Notes under the pieces: generated by a model | The model's input: the letters and a program-made list of their open reading frames with translations, nothing else | Database searches by the model: none | What the model was told of the DNA's origin: nothing | Source: Salinicola tamaricis | GTDB lineage: Bacteria > Pseudomonadota > Gammaproteobacteria > Pseudomonadales > Halomonadaceae | DNA: 64,000 bases | Direction: 5' to 3' | Assembly (NCBI RefSeq): GCF_003006155.1 | Contig: NZ_CP023559.1 | Location: 1,240,001-1,304,000 of the forward strand | Made by a program: the position numbers and the translations under genes | Shown: positions 31,295 through 41,362 of the stretch, one piece after another | How positions within the stretch are numbered: the stretch's first letter is position 1 | How the letters are laid out: each line of letters opens with the position of its first letter

Positions 31295-33733
31295 GTGCCC
31301 ACCCCTCGCCCCGATCGCTGGCCGAGCCGCTGGCTACTCTTGATACTGCTGTTCTTCGCAGCCCCGCTGATGGCGCAACAGAGTGCCGGATCGGTGACGT
31401 CGTCGAGCGCGCCCGCCGAGCAGAGCGCCCAGGAAGGCCCCGCCTACTCGACCATGGCCGACCTGCTGGAGAACGAGCAGTCGCGCCAGGCACTGATCGA
31501 TCAGCTGCGCAAGCTCGCCGCCGAGCAGCCCCAGGCCGGCGAGTCTCAGGGCAGTGCGCCCGCGCAGGCCAATGCCAGTCAGGCCACCACCGAGAGCGCC
31601 GAGCAGGCCAAGTCTGCCGAGGATGTCTCCTTCCCGCGGCGCATGGCACAGATCACCAGCGCCTTCGCCGATGATATCGGCGGGCAGTTCACCGCCGTGG
31701 CGGCGTTGGTCGGCGGCTTCTTCGGCAGCGGCGACGCTGCCGCCAGCAGTGGCCCCACCTTCAGCCTGAGCGACTTCCTCGATGCCGCGCTGGAGCTGGC
31801 CATGGTGATCGTCGCTACCGTGGTCGCGTTCTTCGTGCTGCGGCGCCTCGCCGGGCCGCTGTTCAACCGATTCAGTCGCTGGTCGCTGCAGGGTGACGGC
31901 CGCGCCCACCTGCTGCGCGTGATCGTCAGCGTGATCCTGGCCGCCGTGGTCGACGTGGTGGTGGTGGTGCTGGCATATGTCGCCGGCAACCTCGTCGCCA
32001 CCTTCCTGGTCGGCGAGAGTGGCACCTTGAACACGCGCTTCTCGCTGTTCCTCAACGCCTTCCTGATGATCGAGCTGTTCAAGTGCGCACTGCGCGTGCT
32101 GTTCGCCTCCAGCCACGAAGGTCTGCGCCTGGTGCCCATCAGCGCCGCCCAGGCACGCTACTGCAACGGCTTCCTGGCCACCCTGGCCGGCTTCATCGGC
32201 TACGGCATGCTGGTGGTGGTACCGATTCTGAACATCAACCTGTCGCCGGCCTTCGGCAAGGTGATCAGCGTACTGATCATGCTGATCGCCCTGCTCGCGG
32301 CGATGACCGTGATTCTCAAGAAGCGTCTCGCGGTACGCGACCTGATTCTGGGCAAGGCCGAGCAGGCCAGCATGGCCGCCTCGCGCATCGCTCTGCGCAT
32401 GCTGGCCGGCGTGTGGCATGTGATCGCCATTCTGTATGCGCTGATGGTGTTCGGCGTGACCCTGCTGCATCCGGAAACCGCCCTGCCGTTCGTGCTGGTC
32501 GCGACCCTGAAGACGATTCTCTACATCGGCATCGGCATGCTGGTCTCGGGCCTGCTGACCCAGCTGATCGGGCGGCGTATCACGCTTGGCGACGACATTC
32601 GCCGGCGCCTGCCGATGCTCGAGGGACGCCTCAACGCCTACGTGCCTAGCTTCCTCAAGGTGATCCGCGTGATCATCCTGGTTGCGGTGGTGCTGTACAC
32701 CCTGGACGCCTGGGGCGCCTTCGATCTCGCCGCCTGGTACGCCAGCGAAGCCGGCGCGCACGCCGTCGCCACCGTAATTCAGGTGATTCTGATTCTGGCC
32801 GTGGCCGCCATCGTGTGGATCGGACTGGCCAGCCTGATCGAGAACTACCTCAATCCTGAAACCGGCGGCGGCGCCCCGACTGCCCGCGCCCAGACCCTGA
32901 TGAGCCTGTTCCGCAACGCCCTGGCGATCACTCTGATCATCATGACGGTGATGATCGTGCTGTCGCAGATCGGCATCAACATCGGCCCGCTGATCGCCGG
33001 CGCCGGGGTACTGGGTCTGGCTATCGGTTTCGGTGCCCAGAAGCTGGTCCAGGACGTCATTACCGGGGTCTTCATCCAACTCGAGAATGCGATGAACACC
33101 GGCGACGTCGTCACCGTGGGTGGCGTCACCGGCACCGCCGAACGCGTCAGCATCCGCTCGGTGGCGATCCGCGACCTCTCCGGCACCTACCATATCGTGC
33201 CGTTCTCGTCGGTGGGCACGGTCTCCAACTTCATGCGTGAATACGGCAACCATGTCGGCGAGTACGGCATCGCCTACCGCGAGAACATCGATTACGCCAT
33301 CGAGCAGCTGCAGGCGGCGTTCGAAGAGCTCAAGGCGAGCGAGGAGCATGGCCACAAGCTGCTGGCACCGATGACCGTGGCGGGCGTCGTCGCCCTGGCC
33401 GACAGCTCGGTCAACATCCGTGTGGTGATCAAGACCACCCCGGGCGACCAGTGGGGCGTGGGACGCGCCTACAACCGCCTGGTCAAGCTCTACTTCGACA
33501 AGGCCGGCATCGAGATTCCGTTCCCGCACACCACGCTCTACTTCGGTGAGGATCGGGACGGCTCGGCGCCGCCGGCCCACGTGCGCGTGCTGCGCGACGA
33601 CAAGCACGACATTCCGGGTACTGCCCACGAGGCCACGTCCTCCGAGCAACCGGATACCCGGTCGCACGATGCCACGCACAACAAACCGACCCACGACGAC
33701 GTCGACGACGATGCCGGTGACGATCCGCGCTGA
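31295..33733 (+). CDS. MscS-family mechanosensitive channel, YbiO-like
   Basis: Large inner-membrane channel of 812 residues, probably an osmotic-downshock valve. The GTG start at 31295 follows an ideal ribosome site (aaggagg, 31281-31287). Signal-like residues 1-27, then a periplasmic segment with ADLLENEQSRQALIDQLRKLA as in YbiO. About eleven hydrophobic helices lie between residues 165 and 570. The pore helix and beta domain are AGVLGLAIGFGAQKLVQDVITGVFI and NTGDVVTVGGVTGTAERVSI. The C-terminal alpha/beta domain ends with IEIPFPHTTLYF, and a long Asp/His-rich tail (about 70 residues) follows. Fits a halophile's need for turgor release. Confidence 0.9.
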   Translation: MPTPRPDRWPSRWLLLILLFFAAPLMAQQSAGSVTSSSAPAEQSAQEGPAYSTMADLLENEQSRQALIDQLRKLAAEQPQAGESQGSAPAQANASQATTESAEQAKSAEDVSFPRRMAQITSAFADDIGGQFTAVAALVGGFFGSGDAAASSGPTFSLSDFLDAALELAMVIVATVVAFFVLRRLAGPLFNRFSRWSLQGDGRAHLLRVIVSVILAAVVDVVVVVLAYVAGNLVATFLVGESGTLNTRFSLFLNAFLMIELFKCALRVLFASSHEGLRLVPISAAQARYCNGFLATLAGFIGYGMLVVVPILNINLSPAFGKVISVLIMLIALLAAMTVILKKRLAVRDLILGKAEQASMAASRIALRMLAGVWHVIAILYALMVFGVTLLHPETALPFVLVATLKTILYIGIGMLVSGLLTQLIGRRITLGDDIRRRLPMLEGRLNAYVPSFLKVIRVIILVAVVLYTLDAWGAFDLAAWYASEAGAHAVATVIQVILILAVAAIVWIGLASLIENYLNPETGGGAPTARAQTLMSLFRNALAITLIIMTVMIVLSQIGINIGPLIAGAGVLGLAIGFGAQKLVQDVITGVFIQLENAMNTGDVVTVGGVTGTAERVSIRSVAIRDLSGTYHIVPFSSVGTVSNFMREYGNHVGEYGIAYRENIDYAIEQLQAAFEELKASEEHGHKLLAPMTVAGVVALADSSVNIRVVIKTTPGDQWGVGRAYNRLVKLYFDKAGIEIPFPHTTLYFGEDRDGSAPPAHVRVLRDDKHDIPGTAHEATSSEQPDTRSHDATHNKPTHDDVDDDAGDDPR

Positions 33734-33786
33734 ACGCCACGACGTGAAAGCAACAGTGAGAGAGTAAAAGATAGAGAGCAAAAGAA

Positions 33787-33818
33787 AGAGGCCGCCCTTC
33801 GGGGCGGCCTCTTGCGTT
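33787..33818. terminator. Terminator between the channel and kinase genes
   Basis: agaggccgccc (33788-33798) and gggcggcctct (33803-33813) with a ttcg tetraloop form a very stable hairpin between convergent genes. It has T/A-rich flanks, so it is probably bidirectional. Confidence 0.85.
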
Positions 33819-33877
33819 CTGGGGGCATGTCGGTTCTGGCAGGTATGTCGGCGGGCGAGAGCCCGCCCGGGTGGCAC

Positions 33878-34798
33878 CTACACCGCGTCGGGAAGGAAGC
33901 CGGCACCCCGCATGGCAGCCCCGCGCACGCCGCTGGCGGCCCCCAGATGCGAGGCCACCACCCGCGGCACGACGACACCGGGAAAGAGATGACGCCCGAG
34001 CGCCGCCGGCAGCGCGGCGACCAGCTCGGGCAGGGTGGAGAGCCCACCGCCGATCACGATCGCCGCCGGGGCCAGCAGCTTGGTGACGTTGGCCAGCGCC
34101 TCGCCGAGCAGATCGACATGACAGCGGTGGGCCAGCTCCGCCGCTGGATCGCCCGCCCGCCAGGCGGCGTACCAGGTCTCGGCGCGCTGCGCCTCACCGC
34201 CGAAGTGGCGAAACAGCTCCACCAGCCCGGGGCCGGCGATATAGCGCTCGAGACAGCCGTGCAGGCCGCAGCCGCAGGCCAGACGCGGCAGATGGTAGCG
34301 CTCGCTGGCCGCCGCCGAGAGCGGCAGATGTCCCCACTCACCGGCCAGGCCACCGCACCCGCCGAGCAGACGTCCCTCGACGACCGCCCCACCGCCGGCA
34401 CCGGTACCCAGGATCGCGCCGAAGGCATGCCGTTCCCCAGCAGCGGCGCCGCCCGGGCCGACCTCCGAGAGGATGAAGCAGCGGCTATCGTTGTCGAACA
34501 CGATCGGGCGGTCGAAGCGGGCCTGCAGAGAAGCCGCCAGCGGCAGCTCGCGCAACCCGGGCAGATTGGCGGCGACGAGACAGCCGCGGGCATCGATCAC
34601 CCCGGGCAGGCCGAGCCCCAGGGTGCCCCGCGCGCCGAAGCGGGCGTCGGCCACAGCGACCATCGCCGCCAGTCGCGCCAGCAGCGCCGGGCCGTCCGCC
34701 GCGGGGGTCGCCTCGCGCCAGGTGGCGAGACGCTGCCACTGAGGATCGAACACCGCGAGCTCGATCTTGGTGCCGCCGACATCGATACCGTAGTGCAT
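33878..34798 (-). CDS. nagK: ROK-family sugar kinase, N-acetylglucosamine kinase (NagK)-like
   Basis: Likely phosphorylates N-acetylglucosamine or a related sugar, feeding amino-sugar recycling. The 306 residues from MHYGIDVGGTKIELAVFD match NagK (303). The phosphate-binding motif is DVGGTK, the catalytic Asp lies in FDNDSRCF, and GTGAGGG follows. The zinc-binding ROK motif is CGCGLHGCLERY and the adenosine site is VIGGGLSTLPELV. The start at 34798 is the family start. It stands alone between convergent channel and haem genes. The general ROK assignment is firm; the substrate is inferred from similarity along the length. Confidence 0.85.
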   Translation of the reverse strand: MHYGIDVGGTKIELAVFDPQWQRLATWREATPAADGPALLARLAAMVAVADARFGARGTLGLGLPGVIDARGCLVAANLPGLRELPLAASLQARFDRPIVFDNDSRCFILSEVGPGGAAAGERHAFGAILGTGAGGGAVVEGRLLGGCGGLAGEWGHLPLSAAASERYHLPRLACGCGLHGCLERYIAGPGLVELFRHFGGEAQRAETWYAAWRAGDPAAELAHRCHVDLLGEALANVTKLLAPAAIVIGGGLSTLPELVAALPAALGRHLFPGVVVPRVVASHLGAASGVRGAAMRGAGFLPDAV

Positions 34799-34830
34799 GC
34801 CTGTTCCTTGGGTGAGCGCCTCTCGGCGAC

Positions 34831-34854
34831 AAAAAAGGGCGCCCGCGGGCGCCC
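34831..34854 (-). terminator. Terminator at the end of the hem operon region
   Basis: On the minus strand gggcgccc-gc-gggcgccc (34837-34854) is followed by six T residues (complement of 34831-34836). It lies just after the hemY stop and before nagK. Confidence 0.88.
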
Positions 34855-34877
34855 AGGAGAGCAATCGGTGGCAGCGA

Positions 34878-36101
34878 TCAACGCGTCACATCGCTGGGCT
34901 GGGGCAGCGCCGGCAGCGACTTGTCCAGCAGCGTGACGCTCTGGCGGTAGTAGAGCTGGCTCTTGCTGTGGTCACCGAGGTTGGCATAGAGCCGCGCGAG
35001 TTCCGCACACACCACCCCGCTCGGGCGCTGGCGCTGGCTCGCCTCGAAGTACTCCTGCGCCTTGCCCCAGTAGGCGTTGCGCAGCGAGAGACGGCCCAGG
35101 GTGAGCAGCAGATCGGGGTCGTTGGGCCGCTCCTGCAGCCACTTCTCGGCGTACGCCAACTGGCGCGCGGCGTCGACGTTGAGCAGGCCGTAGCGCAGCA
35201 CCAGACGCGTGTCCCAGTGCTCCTTGAGCGCATTGCGCAGCAGGCGTTCGGCATCACCCTCCTCGCCGCCCTTGATCAGCGCGTCGCTGTAGAGCAGAAC
35301 CAGCTCGACGTCGCCGCGCAGCGCATCGGGCATGTCCGCCCAGAGTGCCCGCACCCGCTGCAGGTTGCCCTCCTGCTGGGCGGCGTGGATCAGCAGCTCA
35401 CGGTTGGCGCGCTGCTCGAGTTCGCGGCGCTCGTCGTCGGTGATCAGGCGGTGCTTGTCGAGCCGCGGTAGCAGCCGGCGCAGGCCGTCCCAGTCGTTGA
35501 CGCTGAGATAGGCCTGCTTGAGCAGCTTGAGCACCTGCGGATGCTCCGGCAGCTGCTGCTCCAGGCGGGTCAGGGTGGCCAGCGCCTCCTCGAACTGCTG
35601 GCGGTCGAGCATCAGCTGCGCCTGCACCAGGCCGACCGCGGTATCGGCGCCCTCGGTGCTGTGGTGGGCGCGTTTGAGCAGCACGTCGGCCTGCTCGTAG
35701 CGGCCCTGATAGTGCGCTGCCAGTGCCGCCGAGAGATAGTTGACCAGCGGCGTGCCGGAGTCGTCGGCAGCCTTGGTCAGCGCTTTCTCGGCACGTTTCC
35801 AACGCCCCTCGGCCAGCGCCACCAGGCCACGCACGGTGCGCTTCATGGCGGTGCGGTGACGAGTACGGCTGTTCCACACCTTGAGCCGGCTCATCGGCCG
35901 GCGCAGGCGCATCAGCGCACGCAGGCCGAAGTGCAGCACCAGAAAGGCGATCAGCAGCAGCACGCAGCCGAACCAGAACGAGGTCTGGATCGAGGTATCG
36001 CCGACACGGATGAACCAGTATCCCGGCAGCGACTGCATCAACTGCCCGAACAGCGCGCCGACCGCCAGACCGAAGACGATCAGCAGGATCAGCTTTCTCA
36101 T
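34878..36101 (-). CDS. hemY: HemY family TPR membrane protein
   Basis: Inner-membrane protein of the hemCDXY cluster (unrelated to protoporphyrinogen oxidase HemY), thought to support late haem synthesis. It has 407 residues. Helices at 3-25 and 40-62 are followed by the HemY_N domain (LRRPMSRLKVWNSRTRHRTAMKRT is the conserved core, seen as RLRRPMSRLKVWNS). The remainder is helical TPR-like repeats. The ATG overlaps the restored hemX stop (atga), so coupling is expected. Confidence 0.93.
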   Translation of the reverse strand: MRKLILLIVFGLAVGALFGQLMQSLPGYWFIRVGDTSIQTSFWFGCVLLLIAFLVLHFGLRALMRLRRPMSRLKVWNSRTRHRTAMKRTVRGLVALAEGRWKRAEKALTKAADDSGTPLVNYLSAALAAHYQGRYEQADVLLKRAHHSTEGADTAVGLVQAQLMLDRQQFEEALATLTRLEQQLPEHPQVLKLLKQAYLSVNDWDGLRRLLPRLDKHRLITDDERRELEQRANRELLIHAAQQEGNLQRVRALWADMPDALRGDVELVLLYSDALIKGGEEGDAERLLRNALKEHWDTRLVLRYGLLNVDAARQLAYAEKWLQERPNDPDLLLTLGRLSLRNAYWGKAQEYFEASQRQRPSGVVCAELARLYANLGDHSKSQLYYRQSVTLLDKSLPALPQPSDVTR

Positions 36102-37564
36102 GCGCCCTCTCCCTGTGCCGATCCGTTCTGCGTCGCCTGACCGCCGTTCGCGTTACTACCACCCGTGCCGTTACCGAAGCGCTTCTCGATGAACTGCTTG
36201 AGCAGCTGCGACGACTGGCTGATGTCCGGCAGCTCCGGGCGCACGTTCTCGTCGCGCAGCGAGGAGAGTTTGTCGGCGCGTTTTCGACGCCCTGATTGTC
36301 GGTGTCGTAATAGCCCTTGATCAGCTCGATCGCCTTGCCCAGGCTGGCCTGATAGAGCTTGGGCTCGGCCTTGAGCAGCGCCAGCTGCGCTTGCTCCAGC
36401 AGCATGCGCACGTTCTGGCGCAGATAGGACTCCTGCTCAGGGGTGATCAGCGCCTCCAGCGGCTGGTCGTGGCGCCGCACGGTGACCAGATCCTTGAGCT
36501 CGCGCCCCAGGGTGGCGAGCTGCTCACGCCAGCCGCCGCTGGGCTGGGCGTCACCCTTGCCGGCGGCGATCTGCTCGATGTCCTGTTTCAGCGGCAGGCG
36601 GGCCAGCTGCTCCTGCTGCGCCATCAGCGCCAGGTAGATGCCGGTGCGGTCGATCACCGGCACCGAGTCGAGCGAAGCCAGCTCCGACTGGATCGCGCGG
36701 CGGATCGGCACCAGCGCCGGGTTGTCAGCCTCGCGCAGGCGGGCGTCAGCGGCCTCGAGCAGCGCCTTGGCGCCGGGCACGTCACGCTCCAGCTGCAGCC
36801 GCTGGTTGGCCAGGCGCAGCAGGTACTCGGCTTCGGCGTGGAGCCACTCGCGCGGATCGGCCTGCTGCTGCTTGGCCAGCTCCGCCAGCACCTTGTCCAG
36901 GGTCTTGTCGAGGCTCTGGCGGTACTGGTCGAACTCGCCGCGCATCATCTTCAGCGACTGCTGGCGGTTCTGGTCGAGATCGCCGACGCGCGCGCTCAGA
37001 TCGTCGATGGCACCGCGGTTGGACTGGACCTGATCCAGCTTCTGCTGCTGTTGCTGCAGCAGCTGCCAGCCGCGATAACCAATGAAAGCCACGGCGATCG
37101 CCAGCACGATGACCAGGATCAGCGCGAGTAGGCCGAGCTTGCCGCTCTTGCCCTTCTTGGTCTCGCCGCCACCGCTGCCACCATCGCGCCCGCCACCGCC
37201 GCTGCCGCCAGACTTGGCGCTGGAAGACGCTGCCCCGCCGCCATCGCGCGACAGTGGTCCGGCCGGCTTGGCAGCCTTGGTGCTCGCCTTGCTCTTGGCA
37301 GCGTCAGTCTGGGCGCGCTCCTGTTTGGCAGTGCTGGCCGCCTTGCCGCTGGCGCGGGAGGTGCTGGGTTCGCCGCTAGCATCCGGCTGTGTCACGTCCG
37401 GTTTGACCGGATCGGTGTGGCCGGCGGTATCGGCAGCGGTGGGGTGTCGACGCGGCAGTCGACGAAGCGGTCTTGTCCTGCTCGGCTTTCCGAGCGTCGC
37501 CGTCGGCCGGATTGTCGGAAGCGGAGGCCGACTGCGGTTGTTGATCGTTTCGTTGCTTGCTCAT
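36098..37564 (-). CDS. hemX: HemX family membrane protein, two frameshifts
   Basis: Membrane-anchored coiled-coil protein of the haem cluster, once annotated as uroporphyrin-III C-methyltransferase; its biochemical role is uncertain. The start chosen is MSKQRNDQQPQS at 37564. The frame shifts at the G4 run 37441-37444 and continues through an Ala/Ser/Lys and Gly-rich tail. A membrane helix (GLLALILVIVLAIAVAFIGY) and a coiled coil with QQLL-type Gln runs follow. A second shift at about 36275-36281 separates YYDTDNQGVEN from DKLSSLRDENVRPELPDIS. If the first shift is ignored, a GTG at 37395 would start a shorter protein. The stop overlaps the hemY start. Confidence 0.86.
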
Positions 37565-37704
37565 CTACGCTGCCTTTACTCGTGATCACCCTGATCGAAG
37601 GTGGCGCCCGGACGGCGCGTCGGGTTGGCGACGCTGCCATCGGAGCAGGATCGAACCGGCGCTTGACGGCGGGCCGGGAGCCCGGCACCGCCGCGCGCAC
37701 GAGG

Positions 37705-38451
37705 TCAGCTCGCGCGCAGCGCAGTCACCGCCGCGGCCAGTGCCTCCGGCGCAGGACCGGACGCCACGTGAAGCGAGCCGAATCCCAGCTGTCTCGCCAG
37801 TGTAGCCAACCGTCCACTCGAGACGATTAGCGGTTGGTTCAACGCTATCGGGCCACACCCAGTGGCCAGATGTTGCAATATTTCCCCGCTGGTCACCACC
37901 AGCGCCGCATAGTCGCCCTGGGCCAGCCAGGTTGCCGCCGGGGGTGCCGGCGGACGATAGCGGCGGCGGTAGAGCGTCAGCGTATCGAGCTGCGCGCCGC
38001 GCGCCGTCAACTGCTCGGCCAGTACCTCGCGCCCCCCCTCACCGCGGGCCAGCAGCAGGCGTTTGCCCGCCACCGCCCGCAGGGATGGCGCCTCGAGCAG
38101 CCCCTCACTATGCTCGCCGGCACCCGCCGGGGGCAGCACGCAGGGTACCCCCAGTTCCTGATGCAGGGTCGCCGCCGTGGCCTGGCCCACTGCATAGAAG
38201 CGTAGCCGCTGGGGTAACTGCGGCCAGTATGACCCAATCGCCTCGGCCAGAGATACGCCCGCCTGCGGGCTCACCACGATGATCCCCTGAAAAGCGTCGA
38301 GGTCGAGCACCAGCGACCGCGCAGCGGACGACAGCGCCACCGGCTCGAACGCCAGCACATCGAGCGCTACCGGCTCGTAGCCGGCCGCGCGCAGCGTCTG
38401 CGCCAGCACTGCGCCACGCTCACCGGGGCGCGTGATCAGGACCCGAGTCAT
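37705..38451 (-). CDS. hemD: Uroporphyrinogen-III synthase HemD
   Basis: Cyclises hydroxymethylbilane with inversion of ring D to form uroporphyrinogen III. 248 residues, two Rossmann-like lobes. [18 protein letters not shown] at the start, VVSPQAGVSLAEAIG in lobe one, and LLLARGEGGREVLAEQL and VVTSGEILQHL in lobe two are family signatures. The ATG abuts the hemC stop (tgatg). The frame is intact. Confidence 0.94.
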   Translation of the reverse strand: MTRVLITRPGERGAVLAQTLRAAGYEPVALDVLAFEPVALSSAARSLVLDLDAFQGIIVVSPQAGVSLAEAIGSYWPQLPQRLRFYAVGQATAATLHQELGVPCVLPPAGAGEHSEGLLEAPSLRAVAGKRLLLARGEGGREVLAEQLTARGAQLDTLTLYRRRYRPPAPPAATWLAQGDYAALVVTSGEILQHLATGCGPIALNQPLIVSSGRLATLARQLGFGSLHVASGPAPEALAAAVTALRAS

Positions 38452-39390
38452 CAGCCGTTACCGTAGACCTCGGCCAGGATGTCACCGGCGCCCTGCTCCA
38501 GCAGCGACTCGGCGATACGAATCCCCAGCGCTTCCGGCTCCATCGCCGAGCCGCGCCCCTCGGCGCGCAGCACCTGGGAGCCATCCGGATGCCCGACGAG
38601 ACCACGCAGCCACAGGGTGCGCCATCGTTCTCGAGCACTGCATCCGCCGATCGGCAACCTGGCAACCACCATCGAGACGCGTGTTCATGGCGCGCTCGGC
38701 GCGCACCCGGGTCGCCGTGGGGCCGTGATCCAGGGTCGCCAGCAGCGCCACCAGATCGGCATCGTCATGGCGGCATTCGATACCCAGTGCGCCCTGGCCG
38801 CAGGCGGGCAGACTCTCCTCCGGTGACAGCTCGGCGGTGATCCGCTCGCCCAGCTGCAGACGCTGGAGCCCGGCGGTGGCCAGAATGATCGCCTCGAAAT
38901 CGCCGGCATCCAGCTTGCCCAGGCGAGTCTGGACATTGCCACGCAGCGGCAGTACTTCCAGATCCGGACGCCGCGCCGCCACCTGCAGCCCGCGGCGCAG
39001 GCTGGACGTGCCCACTCGGGCCCCCTGGGGCAGGGCATCGACGCTCGCGTAGGTGTTGGAGACGAAGGCGTCGGTCGGCGCCCCGCTCTCGAGAATCACC
39101 GACAGCCCCAGGCCATCGGGAAAGTGCATCGGCACGTCCTTCATCGAGTGCACGGCGAGATCGGCGCGGCCGTCGAGCATCGCCTCCTCCAGTTCCTTGA
39201 CGAACAGCGCCTTGCCGCCGATCTTGGCCAGCGGCGTATCCAGGATCTTGTCACCACGCGTGGAGAGCGGCACCAGCTCGATCTCCAGCTGCGGGTGCTG
39301 CTGAGCCAGCAGCGCCTTGACGTGTTCGGCCTGCCATAGCGCCAGCGCACTCTTGCGGGTGGCGATTCTCAATCTGTTAGCGTCGAGCAC
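38451..39390 (-). CDS. hemC: Porphobilinogen deaminase HemC (frameshift near the cofactor cysteine)
   Basis: Polymerises four porphobilinogens into hydroxymethylbilane. The GTG start at 39390 (ccggag ribosome site) gives [20 protein letters not shown]. Substrate-binding and cofactor residues are visible in [24 protein letters not shown] and MNTRLDGGC, whose Cys holds the dipyrromethane cofactor. Right after this Cys the frame breaks (38641-38660). It ends in [16 protein letters not shown] to EVYGNG. One inserted base is the minimum repair; three indels (also at 38613-38617) give the better alignment [18 protein letters not shown]. Essential gene, so sequence error is likely. Confidence 0.92.
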
Positions 39391-39708
39391 GCGGATCTCC
39401 GGAGTCTGGGGCGCGGGGGCAAAGACCACCCGCCGCGCGATGTACGCTCGTCGCCACGAAGTACGCTCTTCGAGACCAAGAACGTTCGTCGGCACGAATC
39501 TTGTAGGCATGATAAAGCAGTCATCCTGCCAGGAAAAATCACGCCCCCTCGAACCGGCCCCGGCGGCGCTCGCCCCCGTCCCACGCGGCCACGACTCTGG
39601 TACACTCCAGACAGCGTTTCGCCGGCCCGCGCGCGCCATGCGCGACCCGCGATCACACCCGGCCACCCGGCACCCATACCCGGTCAACCTAGGCAGAGTT
39701 CGTATTCG
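39391..39708. other. Divergent control region hemC-argH
   Basis: This is 318 bases between divergent hemC and argH. It must hold both promoters. A gataaa element near 39510 is a possible -10, but no matching -35 or ArgR box was convincing. No gene is supported. Confidence 0.5.
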
Positions 39709-41121
39709 ATGACGCAGGCAACCAACCAATCCTGGGGCGGACGTTTCAGCGAGCCCACCGACGCATTCGTCGCCGCCTTCACCGCTTCGATCTCCTTCGA
39801 CAAGCGGCTCTACCACCACGACATCCGCGGCTCCGTGGCCCACGCCACCATGTTGGCCCGGGTCGGCGTGCTGACCGAGGCGGAACGTGATCGCATCATT
39901 CAGGGCCTGGGCGAGATCGAAGCCGAGATCGAACGCGGCGAGATCGAATGGTCGGTCGAGCTGGAAGACATCCACATGAACGTGGAAGCGCGGCTCACCG
40001 ACAAGATCGGCATCACCGGCAAAAAGCTGCACACCGGGCGCTCGCGCAACGATCAGATCGCCACCGACATCCGCCTCTACCTGCGCGACGAGATCGACGC
40101 CGTGGCGGCGGAGCTGGCGCGCCTGCGCCGTGGCCTGATCGAACTGGCCGAAGCCGAGGCCGACACCATCATGCCCGGCTTCACCCATCTGCAGACCGCG
40201 CAGCCGGTGACCTTCGGCCACCATCTGCTGGCGTGGCAGGAGATGCTGGCGCGCGATCACGAGCGCCTCTACGACTGCCGCAAGCGGGTCAACGTGCTGC
40301 CGCTGGGTGCCGCCGCCCTGGCCGGCACCACCTACCCCATCGACCGCCACGTCACCGCCGAGCTGCTGGGCTTCGAGCGCCCGGCGGAGAACTCGCTGGA
40401 CGCGGTCAGCGATCGCGACTTCGCGATCGAGTTCACCGCCTTCGCCAGCATCCTGCTGATGCACCTGTCGCGCATGAGCGAAGAAATGGTGCTGTGGGCC
40501 AGCGCCCAGTTCGACTTCGTCGATCTGCCCGACCGCTTCTGCACCGGCTCCTCGATCATGCCGCAGAAGAAGAACCCCGACGTGCCCGAGCTGGTGCGCG
40601 GCAAGACCGGTCGCGTCTATGGCCACCTGATGAGCCTGCTGACGCTGATGAAGTCGCAGCCGCTGGCCTACAACAAGGACAATCAGGAGGACAAGGAGCC
40701 GCTGTTCGACACCCTCGACACGGTCAAGGGCTGCCTGCGCGCCTTCGCCGACATGGCGCCGGCGCTGCGCGCCAAGCGCGCCAACATGCTCGAGGCAGCG
40801 CGCCGCGGCTTCTCCACCGCCACCGACCTGGCCGACTATCTGGTGCGCGCCGGCGTGGCCTTCCGCGATGCCCACGAGATCGTCGGCAAGGCGGTGGCCT
40901 ACGGCATCGAGTCGGGCAAGGATCTCTCCGAGATGTCCCTCGACGAGCTCCAGCGCTTCTCCGATACCATCGGCGCGGACGTCTTCGAGGTGCTGACCCT
41001 GGAAGGCTCGGTGGCGGCGCGCAACCATATCGGCGGCACCGCCCCGGATCAGGTGCGCGCCGCCGCCAGCCGCGCCCGCACCGCCCTCGACGCGCTTCAG
41101 GAGGCCCCGCATGTCGCGTAA
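39709..41121 (+). CDS. argH: Argininosuccinate lyase ArgH
   Basis: Last step of arginine synthesis: argininosuccinate to arginine and fumarate. The 470 residues are intact. It starts [20 protein letters not shown]. Conserved regions are TGRSRNDQ (109-116), the catalytic His in [10 protein letters not shown] (H160), and the fumarase-superfamily signature [12 protein letters not shown] at 280-291. It is divergent from hemC and overlaps lptM by 11 bases, as in Pseudomonas-like genomes. Confidence 0.97.
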   Translation: MTQATNQSWGGRFSEPTDAFVAAFTASISFDKRLYHHDIRGSVAHATMLARVGVLTEAERDRIIQGLGEIEAEIERGEIEWSVELEDIHMNVEARLTDKIGITGKKLHTGRSRNDQIATDIRLYLRDEIDAVAAELARLRRGLIELAEAEADTIMPGFTHLQTAQPVTFGHHLLAWQEMLARDHERLYDCRKRVNVLPLGAAALAGTTYPIDRHVTAELLGFERPAENSLDAVSDRDFAIEFTAFASILLMHLSRMSEEMVLWASAQFDFVDLPDRFCTGSSIMPQKKNPDVPELVRGKTGRVYGHLMSLLTLMKSQPLAYNKDNQEDKEPLFDTLDTVKGCLRAFADMAPALRAKRANMLEAARRGFSTATDLADYLVRAGVAFRDAHEIVGKAVAYGIESGKDLSEMSLDELQRFSDTIGADVFEVLTLEGSVAARNHIGGTAPDQVRAAASRARTALDALQEAPHVA

Positions 41122-41362
41122 TCTGCTTCTCGCCGCCCTGCTTACCCTGATCGGGCTGGCGGTGGCCGGCTGCGGCCAGAAAGGGCCGCTCTATCTGCCC
41201 GAGAACGACCAGGCAGCCAAGACCTACGATCCCCAGGGCGCCCACGCAGAAGCACAGCCGGGCGCTGCCGCACCGCGCAGCGACGGCGCCAAGGCCCGGC
41301 CGCTGCCACAGACTCAGTCCCAGACTCGGTCCCAGACACCCCAGGCGGAGACAATGCCTTGA
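41111..41362 (+). CDS. lptM: LPS-assembly lipoprotein LptM (YifL)
   Basis: Short outer-membrane lipoprotein that assists the LptDE translocon. 83 residues. The signal peptide ends in LAVAGC (C21), followed directly by the family motif [10 protein letters not shown]. The rest is a Pro/Gln/Ala-rich tail with a [12 protein letters not shown] repeat. It lies between argH and lysA, overlapping both. Confidence 0.9.
   Translation: MSRNLLLAALLTLIGLAVAGCGQKGPLYLPENDQAAKTYDPQGAHAEAQPGAAAPRSDGAKARPLPQTQSQTRSQTPQAETMP

Noticed and set aside
31334..33877. Long open frame antisense to the mechanosensitive channel gene (847 codons)
   Set aside because: High GC leaves few stops. The translation is His/Gln/Asp-rich low complexity with no family motif, while the other strand encodes a clear channel.
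38482..41112. Single 876-codon frame joining antisense argH to hemC
   Set aside because: Only the part below 39390 is protein-like (HemC); the rest is the complement of argH.
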